A stretch of 14,507 nucleotides of DNA from Flavobacteriales bacterium. GTDB lineage: Bacteria > Bacteroidota > Bacteroidia > DT-38. The position numbers and the translations under genes were made by a program. The notes under the pieces were generated by a model. It ran no database searches. It was not told the DNA's origin and worked only from the letters and a program-made list of their open reading frames with translations. Shown piece after piece: positions 1 through 7,271 of this stretch. Numbering within the stretch: position 1 is the first letter of the stretch; every line of letters begins with the position of its first letter. The stretch covers positions 1 through 14,507 of the forward strand of contig JABSPR010000211.1 in NCBI GenBank assembly GCA_013214975.1, read 5' to 3'.

Positions 1-255
1 AAGTTTTTAAATATCTACATTGAAAAGAGAACAAAGGAAACACCTGCAAAGTATAAAATTGTAGATGCCTATAAAAAGATTCACATCAATAAGAATCGAA
101 AATCCAACTTTACAATTACTAAGATAAAGACCGTTTCGATGGTGCATGAAGGCATTGAGACTCGCGTTCATATGAAGGATTTAACGATTGAACGAATGAG
201 CGATAATAGAGATGTTGATATGGAACAATGTCACTTTACGATAGTAAACAATTAG
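1..255 (+). CDS. C-terminal end of an unrecognised protein (5' truncated by window)
   Basis: The window opens inside an open frame that reads 84 codons to a TAG at 253-255. The visible part is hydrophilic and rich in Lys, Ile and charged residues (it ends MEQCHFTIVNN), with no membrane segment and no motif I can name. The alternating polar and hydrophobic pattern would fit a beta-rich C-terminal domain, but that is a guess. I cannot assign a function. It is the last gene of its transcript, because a strong intrinsic terminator begins about 50 nt after the stop codon. The true start lies outside the window. Confidence 0.6.
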   Translation, partial: KFLNIYIEKRTKETPAKYKIVDAYKKIHINKNRKSNFTITKIKTVSMVHEGIETRVHMKDLTIERMSDNRDVDMEQCHFTIVNN

Positions 256-307
256 AGCGAGAGAGAATATTTACCCCCTCCAAACAGGGTTAATACAAAC
301 TCATGTT

Positions 308-336
308 AAAAGCCTCACTTATGTGAGGCTTTTTTT
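308..336 (+). terminator. Intrinsic terminator after the first gene
   Basis: A perfect 11-bp stem (AAAAGCCTCAC with GTGAGGCTTTT) closes a TTAT loop and runs into a T-tract ending at 336. It fits Rho-independent termination of the gene ending at 255. Because the stem is flanked by A's on its left side it could also work weakly on the minus strand. Confidence 0.9.
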
Positions 337-341
337 GTGTA

Positions 342-821
342 GTGTATTTTGGCACACAGTTTAAGCACAACAGACAATGTGCCGTCAACCTTGAAGATAC
401 CGTCCCAAAAAGTGTGTCTGTAAAAGAATCAATCATCTCAACTAACATCCTGCTTGTAGACGACAGCGAAACCAACGTTATGTTGGCAAAGATGATGTTG
501 ACTACATTAAACTGTCACATTGAATGCGCTTCAGATGGCGAAGAGGCAATTCATTTATATGAAGACGATACCTTCGGCATTATTATAATGGACATTCAGA
601 TGCCTGTAATGGATGATGTAACCACTTATATAAATCTAAAAGGATTGAATGCAAAGCTCCCTCCTGTTGTCGCTCTCACCCATTTTCATCGAATGACAAA
701 ATATAACAACCTAATCGAAATTGGATTTAGCGCTGTTTATGAAAAACCCATTACAATAGAATTATGTAAGACTATTATTTCGGAATGGAAATCAAATACG
801 ATGGAACAAACTTCGATTTAA
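342..821 (+). CDS. Response-regulator receiver domain protein, probably truncated or decaying
   Basis: The 159-residue frame contains one CheY-like receiver domain. Visible elements are the acidic pair D40-D41 in LLVDDSETN, phosphoacceptor D84 in IIMDIQMP, switch residue T113 in VALTH, and K135 in YEKP. No output domain follows. The usual glycine after MPVMD is an aspartate (D92), and the segment after T113 (HFHRMTK) differs from the usual small-residue loop. The only starts before the domain are GTG codons, at 342 (six bases beyond a terminator T-tract) and at 414; no ATG precedes D40. The leader contains a GTQF string that could be the last strand of a histidine-kinase ATPase domain, so this may be the tail of a hybrid kinase that lost its front. 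It may be a stand-alone single-domain regulator or a remnant; the domain call is firm, the gene's integrity is not. Confidence 0.6.
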   Translation: MYFGTQFKHNRQCAVNLEDTVPKSVSVKESIISTNILLVDDSETNVMLAKMMLTTLNCHIECASDGEEAIHLYEDDTFGIIIMDIQMPVMDDVTTYINLKGLNAKLPPVVALTHFHRMTKYNNLIEIGFSAVYEKPITIELCKTIISEWKSNTMEQTSI

Positions 822-900
822 AGCCAAACAGACTCTTTCAACTAAGTATTAATACACATACAGAACACCAAATAATACCACTAACTGTAAGTCTTCAAAC

Positions 901-930
901 TAAAGTGAACTTTTCCTTAGTGAGTATTTC
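901..930 (+). repeat. Left terminal inverted repeat of the IS3-family element
   Basis: The end starts TAAAGTGAAC and continues to TTAGTGAGTATTTC. It pairs in inverted orientation with the right end (TAAAGTGGAC then TTAAGTGAGTGTTTC), but lacks about 11 internal bases relative to it. The exact outer boundary is uncertain by a few bases. Confidence 0.65.
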
Positions 931-956
931 ATGATAATTCAAAATTACATTTTTTT

Positions 957-1953
957 CTAAGTTTCTGTCTCTTCTTTCATTTTCAATTGTTTGTATTCTA
1001 GCCTTCTATTGTGCAGGGTAATCCGCTTTATTCTCTCTCTCTCCTTCAAGATTGCATCACCCCGACCATAAGTAGACATCAGCCGGAGTTAGGTTATTTA
1101 TCGATTCATGGTAACGCTCATTATTATAGCGATACACGAACTTTTCAAGCGCACCTTCAAGCTCCTCTGGTCGGTAATAATTATCCAGTTTCACCACATT
1201 TTTCATCGTTCGATGGTAGCGCTCAATCTTGCCTTGTGTTTGCGGGTGCATTGGCCTGCCGTGTACTTGAGTCATATTATGGTGATCGGTTAAATACTCC
1301 TTTAGCTCAGAGGCGATGTAGCAAGACCCGTTGTCTGAGAGCAGCTTTGGGCGTTGCTTGGTAATCAGTTTCGCCTTGTTAACCGCTCTGTCAATAGTTC
1401 GTTTTTACATCTTCTGCCTTCATCCCCGCGCAGAGTTCCCAGTGAACGATATATCTGCTGTAATTATCTAACACAGTGCTTAGGTAATACCATCCCCAGC
1501 CAATAATCTTGAAAATAGGTAAAGTCTGTCTGCCACATTTTATGAACGAACTTGGTCTTATCTGTGAACTCGTTTCCAGCTGTCAAAAACATGTGGGCAA
1601 GGGACGTAATTAAGCCCCTGGCCTTTAATATACTGTACACGCTGGACTCAGAGACAAAGATCTGCTGTTCTATCGGTTGATGGTAGACAAGCTCCCTATA
1701 AGACAATCCAGGACGCTCTAAGGCAATCTTCAACAATCAGATTATTTTGTTCATCTGGGATGCTGTTCCATTGCCTTCTGCAAGATCGTTTGCGAGGTTC
1801 CAATCCCTCTACTCCATTTTCGGAGTACGCCTTGTGCCATTTGTAAAAAGAGCTTTTGTTTAAGTCTATTTCACGCAAAGTATAGTTGACTCCCAGATCA
1901 GATTCAACAACCATCTTGATGAGCTCCTGTTTTTCGGATACGGTAAAACGCAT
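957..1953 (-). pseudogene. IS3-family transposase orfB, frameshifted
   Basis: The product would be the DDE integrase-like transposase. From the ATG at 1953 the reading is MRFTVSEKQELIK and an HTH-like region, then an rve catalytic domain. All three acidic residues survive: D in WQTDF (codon 1524-1526), D in LSDNG (1333-1335) and E in GKIER (1222-1224). By my count 36 residues separate the last two, one more than the usual 35. The frame is broken by one extra base at each of about 1733, 1512-1515, 1402-1406 and 1070. Removing one base at each point restores one continuous protein from 1953 to the TAG at 957-959, ending after the YGRGDAILKERERIKR tail expected in this group. All four lesions are expansions of short homopolymer runs, so either decay or homopolymer sequencing error could explain them. 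Confidence 0.85.
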
Positions 1954-1973
1954 ATACTTCTTGAATTTCCCTC

Positions 1974-2255
1974 TTAATCCAAAATGTCCGATGTTTTTTT
2001 ATCATATCGTAGCGCAGTACCAAGTCAGCAATAGCCTCCTTTAAACGAAGGTTCTCATTACGCAGGGCGGTTACTTCACCGGAGGTAGCCTCTCGTGTTG
2101 TATCGCCAGCTAAGCGCTTCTTTCCCGCTTCGAGAAACTCTTTGTTCCATTACTATCTGGATCTTCTGTTCAGAACTGAAAACACGCCTTGTTTTTCTGC
2201 GTACTTCTTTGATGAAATTTTAGGTTGTTTGTTTTTTCTTCTTATTTGTTTCCAT
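1974..2255 (-). pseudogene. IS3-family transposase orfA, broken
   Basis: OrfA of IS3 elements is a DNA-binding protein with an HTH and a leucine zipper. From the ATG at 2255 the frame reads METNKKKKQTT and meets a TAA, then continues in the same frame as VRRKTRRVFSSEQKIQIV. At about 2147-2150 it jumps to a new frame reading WNKEFLEAGKKRLAGDT and the coiled-coil part (ALRNENLRLKEAIADL). Compared with the family, the HTH core between IQIV and WNKEF (about 20 residues) is missing, so this is a real deletion rather than a sequencing slip. A run of seven A's on the coding strand (1994-2000 on the plus strand as T's) lies where the family uses a -1 slippery run; one more A would let orfA end at the TAA at 1974-1976 and place orfB in the -1 frame. 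Confidence 0.75.
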
Positions 2256-2284
2256 AACTGATTAAATTTAAATATTAATGCTTG

Positions 2285-2325
2285 GAAACACTCACTTAAT
2301 TTAGACCTAGAAGCGGTCCACTTTA
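2285..2325 (-). repeat. Right terminal inverted repeat of the IS3-family element
   Basis: On the minus strand this end begins TAAAGTGGACCGCTTC and ends GTGAGTGTTTC about 40 bases in. It lies about 30 nt outside the orfA start, as expected for the upstream end of an IS3 element, and matches the left end imperfectly. Confidence 0.65.
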
Positions 2326-2413
2326 TGCTAACGATTTACAGAAATAAGTGAATATGCTATTTAGAGAGAGTTTAATACAGAAGGTTCAACCACTAATAAT
2401 TTCGCATTAAAGA

Positions 2414-3310
2414 CTAAACAGCTTTAAAGGCATTATTAAGTGCTGGTTTAATAGGAACGAGTTCTGGATGAAAAAGATGAGATAAAATTTCAATTCCATC
2501 TATTAATAAAGAACTTGGTTGAGTAAAGTATTTTGAGTCTGCAACATATACTTCTCCATTATTGACCGCTTTGAGATTTCCCCAATTAGGGTTATTCTTT
2601 AATACAACTAATCCTTCAAAGGCTCTTTCTGTATCAAAACCACACGGAGCAAAAACCAAAACCTCCGGATCATATTCAAAAATTGATTCAAGAGATATTT
2701 CTATTGAAGGTAAATTTGTGTTTGCCAGATCGTCTAAACCATTTGCTTCTCTAATTTGATCTGGAATCCAATGTCCTGCATTAAAAATCGGATCAGCCCA
2801 TTCTAAAAAGGCCACCTTTCTAATTGGAGCATTCGCTAATCTCGATCTGTTTTTCTTAAGTCGCTCACTAATATCTAATCGTAACGCCTCCCCTTTTTCA
2901 GGAACTCCTAATTCATAAGCAACTAATTCAATATCATTAAGTACATCATAGAAAGATTTTGGATTAAGCGAAACAATCTTAGGTTGATTCGCTAAACCAG
3001 CCAATCCCTTTGTTACAGCAACGCTATCAATCTGACAAACGTCACATAGATCTTGCGTAAATACGACATCGGGTCCTAACTCTTCGAACAGCGCAATCTC
3101 TATTTCATTTAAACTATTGCTACCATGATGCGCTTCTTTAACGATCTGGTCAATTTCTTTACTAGATAATCTATGGCTATCAATTAGAGATATTAAAACA
3201 ACTGGCTTATCTGAATCACATTCAAATGTTACTCCCAATAAATTGTCATCAAGTCCTAAGTCTTTAATGATTTTAGTGGCTGCTGGTAAAAAGGAACATG
3301 CTTTAAGCAT
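2414..3310 (-). CDS. BtuF-like cobalamin/iron-complex binding protein, no signal peptide
   Basis: The 298-residue product belongs to the metal-chelate substrate-binding fold with two lobes joined by a helix. The N-terminus reads KACSFLPAATKIIKDLGL and the ligand-site motif ECD (residues 30-32) follows; SSKEID (49-54) and TQDLCDVC (85-92) are hallmarks of the cobalamin-binding subfamily, and APCGFD (221-226) is in the C-lobe. Classical BtuF is periplasmic and passes vitamin B12 to BtuCD, but this protein starts directly at the fold, without a signal peptide or lipobox, so it may stay in the cytoplasm or the family name may overstate a transport role. No permease or ATPase gene is adjacent. The ATG at 3310 is preferred because the conserved motif begins within six residues. 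It is divergent from prfC across 117 bp. Family assignment is good; ligand and location are inference. Confidence 0.8.
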   Translation of the reverse strand: MLKACSFLPAATKIIKDLGLDDNLLGVTFECDSDKPVVLISLIDSHRLSSKEIDQIVKEAHHGSNSLNEIEIALFEELGPDVVFTQDLCDVCQIDSVAVTKGLAGLANQPKIVSLNPKSFYDVLNDIELVAYELGVPEKGEALRLDISERLKKNRSRLANAPIRKVAFLEWADPIFNAGHWIPDQIREANGLDDLANTNLPSIEISLESIFEYDPEVLVFAPCGFDTERAFEGLVVLKNNPNWGNLKAVNNGEVYVADSKYFTQPSSLLIDGIEILSHLFHPELVPIKPALNNAFKAV

Positions 3311-3390
3311 AAATAAGAAATGTTAAGTTGTTAATTATAAGCTTATTAAATATAGAATTATTAATTCTTAAATCATCATTCTCTTATTCG

Positions 3391-3398
3391 TAAATTCG
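3391..3398 (+). promoter_or_regulatory. Possible -7 box for prfC
   Basis: TAAATTCG followed by CACC matches the Bacteroidota -7 consensus TAnnTTTG at seven of eight positions and lies 29 nt before the prfC ATG. No clear TTG at the -33 position is visible, so this is tentative. Confidence 0.4.
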
Positions 3399-3427
3399 CA
3401 CCTTTATCAACAAGAAATTAAGAAGTT

Positions 3428-5025
3428 ATGAACTCGAAAGAGTTACTTTCAGAAATCAAAAAAAGAAGAACCTTCGGGATCATTAGTCACCCAGATGCTG
3501 GCAAGACTACGCTGACCGAGAAACTACTTCTTTATGGTGGAGCTATTCAAACAGCAGGAGCAGTTAAGTCAAATAAGATTACAAAAACGGCTGCTTCCGA
3601 TTTCATGGAAATTGAAAGACAAAGAGGTATTTCTGTCGCTACGTCAGTGATGGCATTTGAATACAAAAATGTATTAATTAACTTATTAGATACTCCTGGC
3701 CATAAGGATTTTGCAGAAGATACTTACCGAACACTAACTGCAGTTGATTCAGTTATACTAGTAATTGATTGTGTTAAAGGTGTTGAGCAACAAACCGAGC
3801 GATTAATGGAAGTATGCAGAATGCGTGATACTCCAGTAATTGTATTTGTAAATAAAATGGATTTAGAAGGAAGAGATCCTTTTGAATACTTGATGAACTT
3901 GAGGATAAATTAAAGATTAATGTTAGGCCATTAAGCTGGCCCATTAACATTGGACGAAATTTCAAGGGAGTTTATAAGCTTTATGACCACTCTCTAAACT
4001 TATTCAATCCTAATAAAACTGAAATTGAAACAGAGGTTATTGAAATTAAAGAGTTAACAGACCCACTACTAGACACCACTATAGGGGATATAGACGCCAA
4101 CCAGTTAAGAGAAGATATTGAACTCATTGATGGTGTTTACGAGCCTTTTTCGGAAGAGCTATACAAGGATGGACTTCTTGCACCAGTCTTTTTCGGGAGT
4201 GCTTCAAATAACTTTGGCATAGAAGAAATGTTAGATACCTTCTTAGATATCGCTCCTTTTCCAGCCAGTAGATATACCGACAAAAGAGAAGTTGTTCCTA
4301 CTGAGGAGAAATTCTCAGGATTTGTATTTAAAATACATGCTAATGTTGACCCTAAACATAGAGACAGAATAGCGTTTTTAAGAGTTTGTTCTGGAATGTT
4401 TGAACGTAACAAATTCTTTCATCATGTTAGAAACGACAAAAAAATCAAATTTTCCAGTCCTGTGAATTTTGTTGGTCAGCGTAAGAGTATTATCGATAAT
4501 GCCTTTCCTGGTGATGTAATTGGCTTATACGACACTGGAACCTTTAAAATTGGAGATACACTTACAGAAGGTGAAAACATGATGTTCAAAGGTATTCCTA
4601 GCTTCTCACCAGAGACTTTCAGAGAGCTTGTTAATATGGATCCAATGAAGGCAAAACAACTAGACAAAGGAATTAGACAATTAACAGAGGAAGGCGTTGC
4701 TCAACTATTCATTCATGAAATGGGCCAAAAGAAAGTAATTGGAACTGTTGGGGATCTACAGTTTGAAGTTATCCAACATCGCTTACAACACGAATATGGT
4801 GCATCATGTCGGTTTACTTCTTTAAATTTTCATAAAGCGTGCTGGGTAACATCTAGCGACAAAGCTCAATTAAAGAAGTTCGAACAAACAAAATCAAACG
4901 TTCTTTATAGGGATCGGAATAAGAATTTGGTCTTCTTGGCCGATTCTGCCTGGATACTTCAAACCACCCAGGAAAAATTCGACAAACTGGACTTTCACTT
5001 TACTTCTGAATTCGATAAAAAATAA
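3428..5025 (+). pseudogene. prfC: Peptide chain release factor 3 (RF3), single frameshift
   Basis: RF3 is the translational GTPase that removes RF1/RF2 from the ribosome after peptide release. The N-terminal part (3428-3913) has the P-loop SHPDAGKTT, switch I region RQRGISV, DTPGH, and NKMD. Reading then fails at residue 155: TAC TTG ATG leads to a stop at 3911-3913. If one base is restored at about 3890-3892 (for example a second G, giving Tyr-Leu-Asp-Glu-Leu), the frame continues without a stop through RPLSWPINIG, the FSGFVFKIHANVDPKHRDR segment of domain II, and the C-terminal domain to 5025. The repaired protein would be about 532 residues, close to the 529 of E. coli RF3. No slippery heptamer or downstream stem is evident at the break. 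Either a real loss of a usually dispensable factor or a sequence error is possible; the rest of the gene shows no other damage. Confidence 0.9.
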
Positions 5026-5071
5026 CAACACAAGGTTCATTATGTTATACGAAATTAAATAAACTTAACAT

Positions 5072-5485
5072 TTAACAACAGTTACTATCCTTTTTACCAT
5101 AACAACCACAGTTACATTCTGGACCACAATTACATTCTCCAGGAGGGCAGCCACAAGTACACCATCCCATTCCTTTGTTAAATTTTTCTCGATCTTCCTC
5201 ACTCATATCCGCCATTTTTTCTTTGAGCTTTGATTTCCACTTATGTCTTCCCCACGATCTTCCATCTCCACATTTAGTAGAACATCCTTTTCCCCCACCG
5301 AAACTTCCAAAAAGCATTTTACAAAGAACGAGTAATCCTAAAGCCTGTGCATAACCAACTGTATTCAATCCGAATAACTCAGGCATTAACCAATTCCAAA
5401 GCAACATTACGAGGTAACCAAATCCAAACACCCCTAAAACAGCTAGAATGCACCAACCAATACATTTACTCATCCAATACTTCAT
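5072..5485 (-). CDS. Small membrane protein with a cysteine-rich, metallothionein-like tail
   Basis: The 137-residue product has two hydrophobic segments (about 9-30 and 43-60), a glycine-rich link with C68 and C72, a charged amphipathic stretch (81-104, containing MSEEDREKF) and a tail with ten cysteines in residues 109-137. The tail is built from CxC units (CTCGC, CNC, CNCGC) and ends CC, with Pro and Gly between them and no histidine. Dense CxC spacing without aromatic-rich structure recalls metallothioneins and suggests soft-metal binding, but that is inference. It starts 10 nt after the stop of the ECF sigma gene, so the two are almost certainly cotranscribed and may be functionally tied. 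The membrane part resembles small proteins I associate with sigma genes in Bacteroidota; I cannot name a family for the tail. Confidence 0.75.
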   Translation of the reverse strand: MKYWMSKCIGWCILAVLGVFGFGYLVMLLWNWLMPELFGLNTVGYAQALGLLVLCKMLFGSFGGGKGCSTKCGDGRSWGRHKWKSKLKEKMADMSEEDREKFNKGMGWCTCGCPPGECNCGPECNCGCYGKKDSNCC

Positions 5486-5495
5486 AAACTTCTTC

Positions 5496-6083
5496 TTAAT
5501 TATTAATTAACTCATTATAAATACCTTGCAACCGCTTTCTTAAAAACAAAACGGCATACCTTTTTCTTGATATTAGTGTATTAACAGCTTCACCAGTAAT
5601 ATCAGCTATCTGATTAAAGCTCAATCCATCTAGTTCATGCATTTCAAAAACCTCGCTTTGCTCTATTGGAAGCTCTGCCAAAGCCTCTTTAATCTGCTCC
5701 ATAATCACTTTATGTGCAAATTGTCCATCTGGACTTTCATCGTTAGAAGGCAACCAATCCGAAACATTTAGGGAAACTCCATCTTTATCATTCCTAGAAA
5801 CAATACTTTCTAAAGATTCCGTTTTCTTTTTTCTAAAAAGATCAATAATCTTGTTTCTAGCTACACGGAACATCCATGAAGAAATCTGATCTATAGGTTC
5901 ATTTAACTGAACCGTTTTAACCAACTGGTAAAAGACATCCTGAAGAATATCTTCAGCTTCAATTTGATTTCCAACCCTGCTCTTGATGAAGTTAAGCAAG
6001 CGCTTCTCCTCCTTCTTCACAACGGTTTGAATCTCTCTTTCCTGATCCGCTGGCATGCTAAATATTTGTAATGCTGTTTCCAT
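5496..6083 (-). CDS. ECF-type RNA polymerase sigma factor
   Basis: This 195-residue protein has the two-domain layout of group 4 sigma factors. Region 2 covers about residues 25-88, with AEDILQDVF in the core-binding helix and ISSWMFRVARNKIIDLFRKK in the -10 recognition part. A 40-residue acidic linker follows. Region 4 (about 130-186) carries LPIEQSEVFEMHELDGLSFNQ and an HTH with the recognition helix around AVNTLISRKRYAV. Such factors direct RNA polymerase to a small stress regulon and are often held by a membrane anti-sigma factor; none with a recognisable anti-sigma domain is next to it. The gene immediately downstream is the cysteine-rich membrane protein. A consensus-like -7 box lies about 54 nt upstream. 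Target genes cannot be read from this window. Confidence 0.9.
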   Translation of the reverse strand: METALQIFSMPADQEREIQTVVKKEEKRLLNFIKSRVGNQIEAEDILQDVFYQLVKTVQLNEPIDQISSWMFRVARNKIIDLFRKKKTESLESIVSRNDKDGVSLNVSDWLPSNDESPDGQFAHKVIMEQIKEALAELPIEQSEVFEMHELDGLSFNQIADITGEAVNTLISRKRYAVLFLRKRLQGIYNELINN

Positions 6084-6136
6084 CTACAATGATGACGGAT
6101 AACAAATAGTAATATTTTACTGTTTTATAATATCTT

Positions 6137-6144
6137 CAAATGTA
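6137..6144 (-). promoter_or_regulatory. Possible -7 box upstream of the sigma factor gene
   Basis: On the minus strand TACATTTG matches TAnnTTTG exactly. The nearest TTG is only 14 nt upstream, shorter than the usual spacing of about 17-23, so the -33 element is not secure. Confidence 0.45.
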
Positions 6145-6247
6145 AATCATAAACCATTCAATTTTAAGCCATTAGTAATTATTAATTTTCAACTTAATGA
6201 GTTACCAAAAAGCGTTGAAAACTGGTTATACAAGGAATAACATTCAT

Positions 6248-6255
6248 TATCTTCG
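6248..6255 (+). promoter_or_regulatory. Possible -7 box for the short subunit III gene
   Basis: TATCTTCG, followed by TAGCC, matches TAnnTTTG at seven of eight positions and lies 25 nt before the ATG at 6281. A TTG occurs 30 nt upstream, too far for a standard -33 box. Confidence 0.4.
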
Positions 6256-6280
6256 TAGCCTAATACATTAATAATACACC

Positions 6281-6865
6281 ATGTCTACAATAGATTTAGT
6301 TGCTCAAGATAAAAGGACTGCCTACCAAAAATCTGCAAAAATGTTGCTTTGGGTAGGCATGGGAAGTATGTCAATGGCTTTCGCTGGCCTTACAAGTGCG
6401 TATATTGTAAGTAGCGGGGAACCGAGTTGGATCGTGACTGCTATACCACCAGCTTTTACGACGAGTACAATTATTATTTTATTAAGCAGTATAAGTATGT
6501 GGTACACGCAAAAATCTGCAAGAAAAGATGATCTAAAGGGCATTAAACTAGCTATAACAACAACTTTTCTTTTAGGATTGGCTTTTATCTACACACAAAT
6601 ACAAGGATATAGTCAGCTAATTGATAATGGCGTTTTTTTCGGAGGAAGCTCTAGCTATGCCGCAGGATCTTATATATATGTATTAAGCGGATTGCATATC
6701 GCTCATTTAATAGGGGGAATTATTGTTTCTATTGTTGTAATGATAAAAGCTTATCTGAACCTGTACAGTTCAAAAAACATTTTAGGAATTGAGCTTTGCT
6801 CTATCTTCTGGCATTTCCTTGCGATATTATGGTTGTTCTTATATTTGTTTTTAGGATACAACTAA
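6281..6865 (+). CDS. Cytochrome c oxidase subunit III family protein, short five-helix form
   Basis: The 194-residue integral membrane protein belongs to the heme-copper oxidase subunit III family. About five helices are visible (around 21-44, 52-74, 88-108, 130-156 and 172-192). The family signatures are SGLHIAHLIGG (136-146) and FWHFLAILWLFLYL (176-189), where the usual Asp after WHF is Leu-Ala. Subunit III stabilises proton pumping by subunit I and lines the oxygen path. Bacteroidota often carry two subunit III genes, a short one like this and a longer one (here 8999-9868); usually they sit together, but this copy is transcribed toward the cox operon from its own start. Only 11 nt separate it from the end of the cupin gene on the other strand. 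Start ATG 6281 is the first in frame after the putative promoter. Confidence 0.85.
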   Translation: MSTIDLVAQDKRTAYQKSAKMLLWVGMGSMSMAFAGLTSAYIVSSGEPSWIVTAIPPAFTTSTIIILLSSISMWYTQKSARKDDLKGIKLAITTTFLLGLAFIYTQIQGYSQLIDNGVFFGGSSSYAAGSYIYVLSGLHIAHLIGGIIVSIVVMIKAYLNLYSSKNILGIELCSIFWHFLAILWLFLYLFLGYN

Positions 6866-6876
6866 GTATTTAGGCT

Positions 6877-7221
6877 TTATAAGTCTTCTACCAGAATTAT
6901 TAAGGCGTAATCATTTCTTTCGATAATTAATTTGTGTCTGGATTCTTCTCCAGAACTTATTTGAATTATATCTCCTTCAATAAAACGCTTTAACTGTCCG
7001 CTGAAATTGATACTAAAGTTACCCTCTAGTACATATCCTAAATGAGCCTTTAAACACCAATCATTTTCAATAAATCCAGTTGAGTACTCGGCAAGCTTCA
7101 ACTTCTTATTACCCTCTATAAATTCTTTGTACCGAATACCTCTATCGAGATCTATCCAAGGCCTTTTTTCAAAATCCTCTCGGGTTGTTTCCATATTGAT
7201 AATTTTGATCAACTGATCCAT
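6877..7221 (-). CDS. Small cupin-domain protein
   Basis: The 114-residue frame is a single cupin barrel. Motif 1 is seen as H60 with GYVLEGNFSI (62-71), and motif 2 as GDIIQISSGEESRHK with H96. Two potential metal-ligand histidines are therefore kept, fewer than in classic enzymes, so it may be a sensor, isomerase-like or binding protein; I cannot give a substrate. The first ATG (7221) touches the U-tract of a strong terminator for the upstream cox operon, so translation may instead start at the second ATG (codon 7194-7192, giving 105 residues beginning METTRED). No promoter of its own is obvious; expression may depend on terminator read-through. It converges with the short subunit III gene. 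Confidence 0.75.
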   Translation of the reverse strand: MDQLIKIINMETTREDFEKRPWIDLDRGIRYKEFIEGNKKLKLAEYSTGFIENDWCLKAHLGYVLEGNFSINFSGQLKRFIEGDIIQISSGEESRHKLIIERNDYALIILVEDL

Positions 7222-7254
7222 AAAAAAAGCCGTCTCTACAATTAGAGACGGCTT
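7222..7254 (-). terminator. Intrinsic terminator of the cytochrome oxidase operon
   Basis: A perfect 12-bp stem (7227-7238 with 7243-7254, AAGCCGTCTCTA and its complement) has a four-base loop and, on the minus strand, runs into seven U's (7222-7228). It begins 17 nt after the stop of the three-helix membrane protein gene and directly precedes the cupin ATG. Confidence 0.92.
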
Positions 7255-7271
7255 AATTCAATAAACTCTTT

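Larger units (their letters stand above)
901..2325 (-). mobile_element. Degraded IS3-family insertion sequence
   Basis: A two-gene transposase module (orfA then orfB, reading on the minus strand) lies between imperfect inverted ends that both begin TAAAGTG. The order, the DDE motif context (WQTDF, LSDNG, QGKIERYH) and the overlapping frames are those of the IS3 family. About 1.4 kb is normal for this family. At least four single-base expansions, one stop codon and one internal deletion make it inactive as read. I found no convincing target-site duplication: the bases outside the two ends do not match. It sits in an intergenic gap between the receiver ORF and the btuF-like gene and interrupts neither. 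Its base composition looks richer in G+C than its neighbours, consistent with acquisition. Confidence 0.85.

Noticed and set aside
1011..1364. 117-codon plus-strand frame inside the IS
   Set aside because: It lies opposite the clear orfB transposase (SDNG and QGKIER motifs) on the minus strand and is its shadow.
880..2345. Target-site duplication flanking the IS
   Set aside because: Bases outside the left end (CAAAC) and the right end (TGCTA) do not match at any tested boundary within a few bases.
3880..3915. Programmed frameshift in prfC, by analogy with prfB
   Set aside because: The prfB signal (CTT TGA with an upstream SD-like site) and -1 heptamers are absent, and no downstream stem is evident. 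A simple one-base deletion explains the break.
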